A DNA stretch of 64,000 nt from Centrapalus pauciflorus (Eukaryota > Streptophyta > Magnoliopsida > Asterales > Asteraceae). The notes under the pieces are model-generated. The model made no database searches. It was given only the letters and a program-made list of their open reading frames with translations, and was not told the DNA's origin. The stretch covers positions 213,940-277,939 of the forward strand of contig JAANYP010006692.1 of NCBI GenBank assembly GCA_020465985.1. Reading direction: 5' to 3'. Numbering within the stretch: the stretch's first letter is position 1; each line of letters begins with the position of its first letter. Shown here one piece after another: positions 11,976 to 24,500 of the stretch. The position numbers and the translations under genes are program-made.

Positions 11976-12803
11976 AGGTTAACCTAACGAGCTTTGCACT
12001 AATTTTGAGATGATAATCTTGTTCTTAAATTTCAAAATTTGTTTTGATTAATTTTCGGAATTTTGATTTAATTTTAATGGTGTTTTTAATTTTAAATTAA
12101 ATTGTTTAAACTTAAAATTAATTTTTAAATATTAAATAAATCCGTATAATTAATTAAAAATTAATTTTTCAAAATTTTTGGAGTAAAATTCGTTTTTTTG
12201 ATAATTATTTAATTTTTAAAATAGTTTTTAAATATTAAATTAATTGTCTAAATTTTGAAAATTGTTTTTCATATTTATCTTCAAATTTTCGGATTTTTAA
12301 AAGGTTTTAAATGGATAAATCTGAAATATTAAATAAATTATTATTTTATTAATTTAGGATTTTATTAATTTAATTAAGGGTTTGATTTTTGGGGTTTTAA
12401 ATAAACATGCCTTAGAGATAAGCTTGATTTTCTAGGTTTATCCTAAATCCTATTTATCTAGAAATTACCTTAATTTAAATTAAGTGCTTATCCTAAAGGT
12501 TTTAGAATATCATAATTTATTAGGATAAACTTGTATTATCCTAGGTTTAAATTTTGAGGATTTATATGGTTATATATATAGGTTTCGGATTTAATATATA
12601 TATTTAATAATTAAATGTTTCTTATTTTATTTAAATATTGAAACCGAAATATATATATAAAAAATAAATATTAATTTAAACCCTAATATTTTAAATTGTT
12701 TAAAATATACCCTGAATTTTAAAATGTTTAAAATAGACCCTTTAATTTTAAAAGTTTAAAATTAAACCCCTAAGATTTAAAAGAAATTTATATATGTATT
12801 ATT

Positions 12804-12915
<112 letters not shown>

Positions 12916-13014
12916 TTTAAATCTAATTACATCGTCAGTCAATTGATAAATCGGCTCACCCATAGTGAACAAACTATAAACGAGGTATAAGGCGGGTCGC
13001 TCTGCTTCCCTAAA

Positions 13015-13052
13015 GGAGTAGGTTTTTAACAGCTTCGCGCTGACCTACCTCC
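13015..13052 (+). other. Predicted stable leader hairpin
   Basis: GGAGTAGGT (13015-13023) pairs with ACCTACCTCC (13043-13052) with a one-base bulge, and inside it CAGC pairs with GCTG around a TTCGC loop. It sits in a GC-rich island between the primer site and the gag start. That is where retroelement packaging or dimerisation structures occur; the role is inference. Confidence 0.5.
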
Positions 13053-13609
13053 TCCGCTTCGCTGTGCGTTCAATGGAGCTATCGAGGAATTTTGATAGGA
13101 TGGTGTCCAGATTAAAAGTATAATCTAAAGTACTAAAAGAAAAAAAATCCCGTTTTAGATATATCAAAAGTGAATTAGTATGCAAATCCATGAAAAATGC
13201 ACATCTCCTATATGCACTGTTAGTGGAGCGTGTGTATTGACCGGCACACTAATGAGAGACATATTAGGAGGTGATGTAGGACTCGCGATTCCCGGACTGA
13301 TCCGTGCCGGGTCTTACGTAGTTTTGCATGGTTAGATTCACCATCTTGTCCGTGATCCTCGGCAACCCAATCACGGATAGTAGTTGAGCATAACCGAGAT
13401 TAACATGCCATTGATAAGATTCAATGAATCTCAAAAGATCTACGAAAGAGATTGAAATCGACAAGAGTTTGTCCACCTAAAATAAATTCGTGGCGTGATT
13501 ACGGCGACCCTTTTCATAAAACGAATCGAAAATATGGATCCTAGCCTTAATTCAAATTGGGTAAATTGTTTAAGGAATACTTCATACTAACTAAAACTTT
13601 ATCTCACAG

Positions 13610-16600
13610 ATGTCTACTTTTACTGGTACTCCCACTCTTGCTCCCAACCACGCATCCAACTTCTCACTCCTTTCCGTTCTGGGTAGGGAAAAACTATCCG
13701 GTCCGAACTATGTGGACTGGATGAGAAACCTCAGGTTTACGCTGAGGTACGAGAACAAGGAGTATGTTCTCGATGAACAAATTCCCACACTGAATGAGAA
13801 TCCCACCCACGAGGAAATGGACGCACACCGAAAACATTACAATGATGCAAACAATGTGTCCTGCATCATGGCGTCATCCATGGTTCCTGAGCTTGCTAAA
13901 GCCTTCGAGAATACATGGGCCTTTGAGATGAATTAGCAGCTGCGAGAGATGTTTGAGGCTAAGGCGAGCAAAGAGCGCCTTGATGTGGTAAGATCCCTCA
14001 TGGCCTGCAAACCAAAACCTGGAACATCTATCTGCACTTTCGTCCTTGAGATGAAGGGGTACTTCGACCGGCTGGAGGCTCTCAATATGGTGTTTGACTC
14101 TGAGTTCTCCACCAATATCATTCTTTCTGGACTGCCCACCATCTATAATCAGTTCGTACTCTCCTATCAGATGAACGTGAGTCAGAAGGAGACGTCAATT
14201 ATGGAACTGCATAATCTGCTCCGAACCGCTGAACAGGTCAAGAAAGATGAGACCCCTGTGGCCCCTGTGCTTACTGTCGGTAAGGCCTCAAAGAAACGGA
14301 AGTCATCCTGGAAGGCCCCAAAAGGAAAGTCCAAGAAAGGGTCTCAATGGAGAACAGAGTCCCGTATTGTGCCTACTAAAGATTTGAAGGAAGCAGTATG
14401 CTATTACTGCAATGGCAAGGGGCACTGGAAGCGAAGCTGCCCATCATATCTGAAGGACCTTAAAGACGACAAAGTTGAAAAGGCCAGCACCTCAGGTATG
14501 TTCATGATCGAACTCCATAACACTTCTATCTCTAACTCATGGATTCTTGATACAGGATGTGGTACTCACATTTGCTCTGTATTGCAGGGACTGAGGGAAA
14601 GTAGAAGCTTGAAGCATGGAGAGCTGAACCTAATCATGGGGAATCGAAAGATCACGCCTATGAAGAAAGTCGGAAGGTTCCAGCTCGTGCTTAGATCAGG
14701 AGAAGAGATTAGCTTAATTAATTGCTGTTATTCACCCGCTATGAATCGGAACATCATTTCTTTGTTTGCCTTGTATAAGGATGGATACAATTTCAGCTTT
14801 GATAATAATAATGGAAGTATTTTGGTTTATTTGAATGATGTTTTTATATTCAAAGCTTGTCCTTATAATGGCATATACGAAACTGTTGAGTGTGATAACA
14901 ACCTATTATTTAATATTGATTCTAACAAAATTGATAAGTCCAAATTGTGGCACTGTCGCATTGGGCACATTAACAAGAAACGCATCGCCCAACTCCAAAA
15001 GGATGGAATGTTGGAATCATTCGACCTAAAATCGGATGATGTATGCGAATCCTGTTTACTGGGCAAGATGACAAAATCACCATTCACAGGAACGTGTGAA
15101 AGAGGTGAAGGACTATTGGATTTGGTCCTCACAGATGTATGTGGGCCATTCCGATGTGCTACAAAATGGGAAAATCGGTACTATGTCACCTTTACAGATG
15201 ACTATAGTAGATTTGGATATGTTTATTTAATTAAACATAAGTCCGACACTTTTGAGACATTCAAAAGATATCAAAGTGAAGTAGAGAATCAACTGGGCAG
15301 AAAGATAAAGGTTCTCCGCTCCGACAGGGGAGGAGAGTACCTTAGTATCGAGTTTCTCGATCATCTTAGAAGCTGTGGAATAGTTTCCCAGTTAACTCCT
15401 CCTAGAACACCACAACTCAACGGAGTTGCGGAGAGGAGAAACAGGACCTTGTTAGACATGGTCCGATCTATGACGAGTCGAGCAACACTTCCAGTAAGTT
15501 TCTGGGGTTATGCATTAGAAACTGCGGCACATATTCTAAATCTAGTACCCACCAAGAAAGTTTCAAAGACACCTTACGAGATGTGTAAGGGAAACCGTCC
15601 TTCCCTTGGTCACATCAAGATCTGGGGTTGTGAAGTCTTCGTTGGACGAGAGACCTCTTACAAACTCAGTCAAAGATCTGAAAAGTGTCTATTCGTCGGT
15701 TACCCACAAGAGTCATTTGGATATCTATTTTACAAACCACGTGAAAACGTAGTGTTTGTATCTCGAAGAGGAGTGTTCCTCGAGAAGGAGATAATATCTA
15801 AAGAGGACAGTGGGAGTAAGATCGATCTTGATGAGATTCAAGATACTACCGATGTAGAACCAACTGCAAACACTGACCATCAACATGAGGCTGAGATGCC
15901 TGTTGAACCCAATGACATATCCTTACCTTTGCGCAGATCCGGTAGAGTTAGCAATCCTCCTGAGTTCTACTATGGTTTCCATATTGAACAGGATGATATG
16001 ATTAGTGATAGTACACTAGTCGACTTAGATGAACCAGCTAACTACCGGGAAGCGATGGCAGGCCCTGAGGAGCCAAATGGAAGGAAGCTATGGATAGCGA
16101 GATTGAATCCATGTATGGCAACCAAGTTTGGAACTTGGTTGATCCCACACCCGGTCTAAAGACGGTGGGTTGTAAGTGGATATTCAAGAAGAAAACGGAT
16201 ATGAACAGGAAAGTACACACTTACAAAGCTAGGCTGGTGGCAAAGGGCTATACTCAAACCTACGGGATTGACTATGAGGAAACCTTTTCACCGGTAGCTA
16301 AGATTAAATCCATAAGGATAGTTCTGGCCATAGCTGCGTTTCATGACTATGAAATCTGGCAGATGGATGTCAAAACCGCTTTCCTTAACGGGAAATTGAC
16401 AGAGGATGTGTTTATGACACAACCTGAAGGTTTTGTAGACACCAAGTATCCTAAGAAAGTGTGTAAGCTTCAGAAATCCATTTATGGACTTAAGCAAGCT
16501 TCTCGAAGCTGGAATCTTTGCTTTCATGAGAAAATCACAGAGTTTGGATTTTCTAGAAGCGAAGATGAGTCCTGCATATATGTCAAGGTCAATGGGAGCA

Positions 16601-17589
16601 CTGTAGTCTTCCTGGTATTATATGTCGATGACATATTACTTATAGGAAACGACATCCCAACACTACAGAGTGTAAAAGATTGGTTGGGAAGATGTTTCGC
16701 TATGAAGGATCTAGGAGATGCAGCTTTTATTCTGGGTATCAAGATTTATAGAGATAGAATGAGACGTCTAATAGGACTAAGCCAGGATACGTACTTGGAC
16801 AAAATATTGAAAAGGTTCCGTATGGAGAAGTCTAAGAAGGGGAACCTTCCCTTTGCTCATGGCATAAAGATTAGTAAAGACATGAGCCCGAAGACACAGG
16901 AGGAACGAGACAGAATGAGTCGAGTTCCATATGCTTCGGCCATAGGATCTATATTGTATGCCATGACATGTACGAGGCCTGATGTCTCATTTGCTTTGAG
17001 CATGGTGAGTCGACATCAGCAAGACCCTGGTGAAGGTCATTGGACGGCGGTCAAGAATATTCTTAAGTATTTAAGAAATACTAAAGACAGGTTCTTGGTT
17101 TACGGTGGACAGGATGAACTCAAAGTAACCGGTTATTGCGATGCGAGTTTCCAAACGGATAGAGATGACTGTCGGTCACAATCTGGTTGGGTATTCTTAT
17201 TGAATGGGGGATCCGTGACGTGGAAGAGTTCAAAGCAGGAAACCGTGGCAGACTCTACCTGCGAGTCAGAATATATTGTGGCCTCAGAAGCCTCAAAGGA
17301 AGCCATCTGGTTGAAGAATTTCGTTGGAGATCTTGGAGTTGTCCCAACGGTTCAAGACCCCATCGAAATATTCTACGACAACGAAAGTGCTGTTTCGTTG
17401 ACTAAAGAACCCAAGGATCATGGAAAGTCCAAGCATATTGATCGGAAGTACCACTTTGTTCGTAGCAAGGTTGAGAAGGACATGTGATTGTGAAAAGAGT
17501 GCGATCAGAGGAGAATCCAGCTGATCCGTTCACAAAGCCACTTTCTCAACCGAAACACTGTAGTCATGCTGTTAGCATAGGATTACGAG
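13610..17589 (+). pseudogene. gag-pol polyprotein of copia element F, with one stop and two frameshifts
   Basis: Starts at the ATG at 13610 (MSTFTGTPT...). Order: capsid-like gag; a CX2CX4HX4C zinc knuckle at about 14399-14440; an aspartic protease with a DTG motif near 14549-14557; an integrase with an N-terminal H...H plus CESC zinc site (about 14945-15060) and a DDE core (TDVCGPF, RSDRGGEY, NGVAERRNRT); a reverse transcriptase with YVDD at 16621-16632; and an RNase H with CDAS and SEYIVA. Lesions: an in-frame TAG at 13934-13936 (the same frame continues after it), a one-base frameshift near 16070-16090 between integrase and RT, and another near 17475 close to the C-terminus. The last codons before 17589 are cut by the insertion of element A and would resume at 27779. 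Confidence 0.9.
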
Positions 17590-18275
17590 TGACAGGATCT
17601 AAAGCTATGAGCCACTAAGATTAACTGATTTGAATTTATCAGAGTATAAATCAATAATCTTACTTTGAATCAAAGTTAATTAAGAAGTTTGCGGAATAAC
17701 ACTTAATTATTTTAACAAAAACTTTCAGAAACAATAAAGCATAAATATAAGAAGTAATCAAGACTGTTTGTATTGTTGAATTGAATGATTACAATCACCT
17801 CTAATCTGTTATGATTAGACGAAGAACACAGATTGTTCTTAGGGTTTTACAACCTTAGAGGCTTAAGAAAACTTTGACAATAAAGCAATTACAGACTCAA
17901 TAATGCAGAAAACTTCTATGTGCGTATGTGTATGCGTCTGTTTTCTATACAACATTCTGTCTATTTATATTGCTCTATGGACATATTTCCTTGAAGGACT
18001 AGGACTTCTTTGATAGTAGATATGCTGGAATCTTCTTGTAGATATCTTCCCTGAAAATCAGCACTTTCTGTTTGAGAAACTGTTGAGCAGCTTGAGTCGT
18101 TGGACAGCTTGAACACAGCAGCTTGAGCAGTTTTACTCTAGCAGCTTGAACTTTAACACTGGCAGCTCGAGTTTCTTCAACTAACAGCATGAACTTTGTA
18201 TTTAAACAGAGAATCTACTAACAGCTTGAGAAGTCTAACTAACAGCTTGAACCTTACTTAAACTATTTCCCAACA
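17590..18275 (-). mobile_element. 3' LTR of element A
   Basis: On the minus strand it runs from TGTTGGGAAATAG (right edge, 18275) to GATCCTGTCA (17590), 686 bases with TG...CA ends. TATAAATAG on the minus strand is at 17961-17969. It carries several copies of the CAAGCTGYT-type motif in its U3 part (18080-18260), as in the B and C LTRs. Its left end diverges somewhat from the B LTR, but the last ten bases agree. Confidence 0.85.
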
Positions 18276-18288
18276 ATCTCCCCCTAAC
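18276..18288 (-). other. Polypurine tract of element A
   Basis: On the minus strand GTTAGGGGGAGAT directly precedes the 3' LTR start, matching the tract before the 3' LTR of element B at 53801-53812. Confidence 0.85.
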
Positions 18289-18376
18289 TTAAATTCTTTA
18301 CACAAGACTTTAAGTTCTATACAAATAAGGAAATAAATAAGTAAACTGTTATGTACAAACCAAGGCTTTCAAAAAC

Positions 18377-21186
18377 TTACAACTGTGCAAGCTTCTGATC
18401 TACATCCTTCAAAAAATCTCTCTTCATCTCTTCTTTATCACAAGATATCCTAACTGATTTTAGTTGGAGTAGCATATCTTTTGAAAAATTTAAGAACTCG
18501 AGAGTGAAGAAAATACCCGACCCATCTGAGAATTTGATTCTGTAAGTTCTGGATTTAACAAAGATGTGAACTTCTTTGATCTTTTTCCCTTTCTTCTCAG
18601 CATCCTCTACTTCTTCTTTTGCAAACTTAGAATCAGCAACTGAACTTAGATCTCTTATGAGTTGTTTTACTTGTGGAAGAGCAGATCTAACTTGAGATAC
18701 CGATCCTATGTTGTACATCTTTATCAGTTCATCCCTGGTCAGCTTATGAACCATTTGCCAGAATGTATCAAACTCTTCTTCTGGTCCAGATTCTCTCCTT
18801 ATCACAAACTTGACTCTTAAGTTTCTTTCATCTAGGGACTTTGCAAACCAGTAGTTGATTTCAGGCTTTGTGAAGTCATGTTGATCAATCAACTTCTCTA
18901 ATTCCATAGCCTTTTGCAGATGATGTTCAAAGATCACCTTCTTAACAGCTGATGGAATAGAAACAGTGGGTTGATCAGCTTGAGCAGGTGCATGAACAGC
19001 TTCAGGATGGACTGGTTTTGTTGATGGTTGGACTGACTGGGACGGTTGATCTTTTGGTACTGGCTGAATTTCTGAGGAGACTCTTGCTTTCTTTCTTTTC
19101 TCCATTTCTTTATCATGTATTGCCTGCAGCCTTTCAGTGGTCATGGACTGAGCCATTTTCTTTGGAATCCCTGCTGCAAAAGCAAAATTTATCAAGAATC
19201 TTCTATCCTCAGCCTTGGTATGCCCAGTTGGCATCTTCCTCTTTCTTTCACCTTGCTTGACCACAAACCCTCTTAGGTAATCTCCTAAGGTTTCATCATC
19301 TTGCATTGGGGCATGGGTTTGCTGTCTAAGGCCTGATCTTGTTCTTCTGCTAATTTTCTGGCAATCTCAGCATCAAAGGCAATCTGGGCTTCTCTTGAAG
19401 AAAATTTGTGCTTTGGAGACTCAATGAGAATACCCTTGCCTTTATCTTTTGTAGCAGACTGTTGGACTGAACTGGATGGAGCTTGAATACCTTCTCTTAT
19501 AACAACTCCAGTGGCTTTGGAAGGAGCAGCTTGAGTTTCTAGGCTAACAGCTTGAGAAGCTGTTGGGACTGCTAGCCTAGAAACTGGGACTGTTGGTGCT
19601 GCTTGGACTGTTGTTGTTGTTGGAGCTGCTTGGACTGTTTTGGGAACCTCCTGATTCTCCCCCTTTTTGGAAGCATTGGTTTGGTCAGGAGGACCTACAA
19701 CCTTTGCCCCTTGGGTTTGAATCAAACGCTCTAATTGAATGAGCTTATTTCCACAAAGGGTAAACCCCTTATGAAGATAATCCATTCTCTGTTTTTGAGC
19801 CACTTCTGATTGCTTTAGAGCCATGATTTGTGCACCCTGTGCAGCAATGATGGACATTTGGTATTCCAACATATCTACAACAGGTTTCAGCTTGGGATCC
19901 GTCAAAAGCATGAGTTGCAAACTAGTCTCAAGATCAGAAAACACCAGGGGTGTTTGTGGTCTATCACTGACATGAATTCCAGAAGTAGAAACCTCTGGGC
20001 CCCTCTGTTCTTGGTACTGGGGTCTTTCAGCTTGTGTTTGCACACTAGCTGTTGCCATGGGTGTGGTCTTAGAGATGTTGGCCCTTTCCTGTGCCTCTTG
20101 TGCAGAGACATCAGTGGTGCCAGCCACAGAACCCATATGAACAGTCTCAGAAGAGATGTTCACCTCCTGATTGAGGTTGGGAGTGTCCTCAATTGGTTCC
20201 CTTTGGATATTCTGTGCAGAAGGATTCTCCTGCACAGGGATATATGGCTGTGGCTGATGGGAAGAGGAGGAAGGAGCTCCTGATCCCCTTTTTCTTTTGT
20301 ATAGATATCTGAGTGGGCGTGTAGGCTGTTCAAAAGGATCAGAGGATATGTTTGTATCATGAGGAGTGGGTTGGGGTCCTGGGGTTGAAGCAGTGATGTT
20401 AGGCTGTGTCTGCTCAGGCCCCTCTCCTCTGTTTCTTGTGATGATGCTCATCATTGCAGAGGGCAATGGAGCATCTATACTAACAAAATTGGCACTTGGC
20501 TTTAGCAGCCTTTTGAGTGAAGATAGGGAGTGCCTATGGGAAACATGTATCCTCTTATGTAAGTTGGAAGTAGTGCAGGTGTGTGCAATTATTTTTGCCA
20601 AGAATCGAGGATACATCAAAAATTTCCCATGCTTCAGGGAATGGTGCCTTAGCATTCCTTGAAAGATTATGTTTGAAAAGTTGAACTGTTGGCCAGTAGA
20701 AAAGCACACTAAGGCAGTGGCAATGTTTGAAGAAAATTCGGACCAACCAGTTCTTTTGGGGCTTAAACACTGCTGAAGAATATGCACAAGATATTTCCAT
20801 TTAGGAGAAAAGTGTGCCTTAAGAAAAGTAAAAGAATCAGCAGGCCCCCTATAACCAATATTTTGAAGACCAAGATATAAAGCTTGAAGGGATAGGTCTT
20901 TTATACCTGTGGCATCTTGAAGATGCAGATGATTTCTGATGGATTCCTCGGTGATATTGATGGTAGTACCATCGATTTTGGAAGTCAGGGTAGGCACTCC
21001 ATTGATGGTTTGAAGGTAGGCATGATTCCAGAATTGCTCAATATGAGATATGTAGATAGTGGGGTTAATATGGAGAGCATAGTGGATATGGGAGTGCCTG
21101 AGGAAGTCCATCATCTCATGGAATGGTTGAAGGTCAGTGTGTTTCAGGGTATATGGAAGGCAGTTGTGTTCTTTTACGAACTCCAT
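18377..21186 (-). pseudogene. Third ORF (env-position ORF) of element A, one frameshift
   Basis: Start at the ATG at 21186 (MEFVKEHN...). It reads about 633 codons to 19285, then continues in another frame from about 19306 to 18377 (309 codons). Comparison with element B, where this zone is continuous, places a frameshift near 19310. The N-terminal ~230 residues form a conserved globular-looking block (IHYALHINPTIYISHIEQFW, SFTFLKAHFSPKWKYLVHIL, KFLMYPRF). A Gln/Ala/Pro/Thr-rich linker with QAV/QAA repeats follows, then a charged C-terminal half with a basic GERKRKMP patch that could be a nuclear signal. No convincing signal peptide or membrane helix is seen. The function is unknown; the position after pol is that of Sirevirus env-like ORFs. 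Confidence 0.8.
19527..19587 (-). repeat. 61-bp palindromic segment, donor copy in third ORF
   Basis: Identical over all 61 bases to 23303-23363 in the pol gene of the same element. The arms 'gtttctaggcta' and 'tagcctagaaac' are inverted repeats, so it can form a hairpin. A similar but not identical segment is in the third ORF of element B at about 52500-52560. Confidence 0.9.
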
Positions 21187-21530
21187 GGGTAAAGAAACGA
21201 CGGTTTAGGTTTAGGGTTTGCAAAGAATGTGTGTATCGTTCAGAGAGAAAGAAGAAGGCCTTGGAAGCAATATGTAACTGGTAGTTACAACTGAACGAAA
21301 CTGGGACCTTTAAAGGTTTCGAAAAGGTTGGGTCCCGCGCACACATTTGAAAAATTACCCAAATACCCTGCACATTTTGACAGATCAAGTGAAAATAACC
21401 AGCAGCATGAGAAAATGAACTAGCAGCATGAGAAAAGACTCATGCTGTTAGTGTAAAATTGTGCAACTTTTCACTAACACAGTGTCTCCCCCTTAAATTA
21501 GCATATTAAGTTGATAGTAATAGAAATCAA
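21187..21530 (-). other. Non-coding stretch between pol and third ORF of element A
   Basis: About 340 bases without an ORF, probably the 5' untranslated part for the third ORF. On the minus strand it has CAAGCTG-like motifs near 21410-21440 and 'aatgtgcagg' near 21367-21376, a possible splice acceptor also present in element B (50718-50730). Confidence 0.55.
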
Positions 21531-24500
21531 TTAATCCATATTTACCATACCAATGTTTGATATTAGGAAAGTGAACCTTCCTACATCAAAAGGTTTTGTA
21601 AATAAATCAGCTAGCTGATCATCTGTGTGAATTTTGGTAACTTGGATTAACTTCTTTTCATTACAATCTCTGATGAAGTGAAATCTGATTTCTATATGCT
21701 TTGTTTTTGGGAATTTCACTGGATTTTGCACAATGCTTATGGTACTTGAATTGTCAATATAAATAGGAGTGGATAAGAAATTCATACCATAGTCTCTAAG
21801 CTGATTTTGAATCCACATTACCTGGGAGCAGCAGCTTGCAGCTGCTACGTATTCTGCTTCAGTGGATGATGTGGAGACAGTTGTTTGCTTTTTGCATTGC
21901 CAAGAGACCAGTCTTGCTCCTAAGTATTGACATCCACCAGTTGTGGATTTTCTGTCAATGTTGCAGCCACCATAGTCACTGTCAGAATAAGCAGTTAGTT
22001 CAAAAGGAGAGTCTTTGGGATACCATAGACCTAAATGTGGTTGGCCTTTGAGGTATCTGAAGATTCTCTTAACAGCAACCAAGTGAGAATCCTTTGGTGA
22101 ACATTGAAACCTGGCACATACACAAACAGCAAACATTATATCAGGTCTAGAAGATGTTAGATACATGAGAGATCCTATAAGGGATCTGTAGAGATGAATG
22201 TCCACATCTATGCCATCTTTATCTGTATGAAGCTGTTTATGAGGATCCATTGGAGTGCTTGCAACCTTTGTGTCTTGATAGCCAAACTTTTCCAGTATGT
22301 CTTTGACATACTTTGATTGACTTATGAATAGACCAGTAGGCTTCTGTTTGACCTGCAGCCCTAGAAAGAATGTGAGTTCCCCCATTGAACTCATTTGAAA
22401 CTTTTTGTGCATTAGGGCCTCAAAATCTTTGCACAACTTATCATTAGTTGAGCCAAAGATGATGTCATCAACATAGATCTGGACAAGAAGAATCTCAGTT
22501 TTGATGGTTTTCGTGAAAAGTGTTTTGTCCAGAGTGCCTCTCTTGAATCCATTCTGTAGAAGATATGAGGACAGTGTGTCATACCATGCTCTGGGGGCTT
22601 GGTGAAGACCATAGAGTGCTTTGTCTAGCTTGTACACCCTGTCTGGATACTTGTAGTCTTCAAAACCAGGAGGTTGACACACATACACTTCTTCTTCAAT
22701 TGTCCCATACAAGAAAGCAGACTTGACATCCATTTGATACACTTTAAAGCCTTTGAAGCTTGCATATGCTAGAAATAGTCTGATGGCTTCAATTCTTGCT
22801 ACTGGAGCAAAAACATCATCATAGTCTATTCCTTCTTCTTGAGTGTACCCTTGTGCTACTAGTCTTGCTTTGTTTTTGATGACTATCCCTCTCTCATCCT
22901 TCTTGTTTCTGAACACCCATCTGGTACCTATTGCTCTCTTACCTTTAGGAAGATCCACCAGAGTCCATACATTCTGGATTTTGAACTGTAAAAGCTCTTC
23001 TTGCATAGCTTCAATCCAGGATGCATCTTTTAGTGCGTCTGATGCCTTTTTAGGTTCTAATTGAGACATGAAGCAGGCATGTTCAAAAGCAGCTAGACTG
23101 AATTCTGGAACTGCTTGTTCAGCAGCAGCAGTCTCATTGTGAACCATCTTCCTTGTTTGAACAGGAGTGCTTGGATCACCCAGTATTTGATTGAGAGGGT
23201 GATACTTATGAACTTGTAGTGTGGGCTCTCTCTCTGTTTGGAAGGATGTTCCAAGGTTTGTGTCATCTCCATCAGAACCAGTGAATGGTTCAGTTTCTGG
23301 AACAGCTTGAGTTTCTAGGCTAACAGCTTGAGAAGCTGTTGGGACTGCTAGCCTAGAAACTGGAGCTGTTTCCTTTTCTGGTTGAGCTGTGCTGTCAGGA
23401 CTTGGGAATGGCACTTCAGTGTCTGTATTTGCCTCATGTTGAGTGCTCAGGACCCCTGGAGGATCACATGACAGAAGTGGTAGAGTGGTGAAATCATCCC
23501 AACTTGTTGAATCTGCAGCAGTCTGAAACTTTGTGCTACCAGCATGAGATATTGTATTGGCAGCATGAGAATTTGTGTTGGCAGCTTCAACCCTGTATGC
23601 ATCAGCTTCTGCAGGAAACTCAGCAAAGCTCAGAGAATTTGTTAGTGAATCTAAATCAAACAACCAATCAGGACCAGTGCCTTTGATGTTAGCAGTATTT
23701 TCATTAAATTCAACATTGGCACTTTCTTCAATTGTTTTAGACACACGGTTGTATACTCTATAGGCTTTGCTTTGAATTGAGTATCCTACAAAAAATCCTT
23801 CTTCAGACTTACTCTCAAACTTTCCTAAGTGAGTTTTAGTGTGAAGGATAGTACATGGGCATCCAAAAGGCTTGAAGAAAGCTATTAGGGGACTTTTGTT
23901 GTGGAATAACTCATAAGGAGTTTTCCCTTGTGATTGAACTACTTGAACCCTATTTAGAACATAACAGGCTGTGTTAACAGCTTCTGCCCAGAAAGTCATA
24001 GGCAGATTGGAATCAGCTAACATTGTTCTAGCAGCCTCAATTAATGTTCTATTCTTTCTTTCAGCTACACCATTTAGCTGTGGTGTTCTTGGTGCACTAT
24101 ATTGTCTAGCAATACCTTTGGATTCACAGAAACTGTTTAGAATTTGATTTTTAAATTCAGTTCCATTGTCTGATCTTATCACCTTAACTTTGGAATTGGA
24201 TTGGTTTTCTATCTTAAGGATAAAAGACTTAACAAGCTCAGCAGTTTCATCTTTGGACCTAAGAAAGTAAACCCAAGTAAATCTTGTGAAATCATCAACA
24301 ATGACTAAACAGTATGCCCTTTTATTCAAACTCAAAACAGATGTTGGACCAAATAGGTCCATATGCAGCAGCTGAAGAACAGATGAGATTGAATTTACTT
24401 CTTTGGCCTTATGAGAAGTTTTGTGTTGCTTGCCTTTAAGACATGCTACACAATGATCATCACAAATGAACTCCTTTTGTGGTAATCCTCTTACCAGATT

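Noticed and set aside
12961..13100. Organelle or bacterial DNA insertion suggested by the GC-rich hairpin island
   Set aside because: No gene of either origin can be recognised, and its position fits the normal leader of element F.
19828..20283. Plus-strand ORF of 151 codons
   Set aside because: Antisense shadow of the third ORF of element A.
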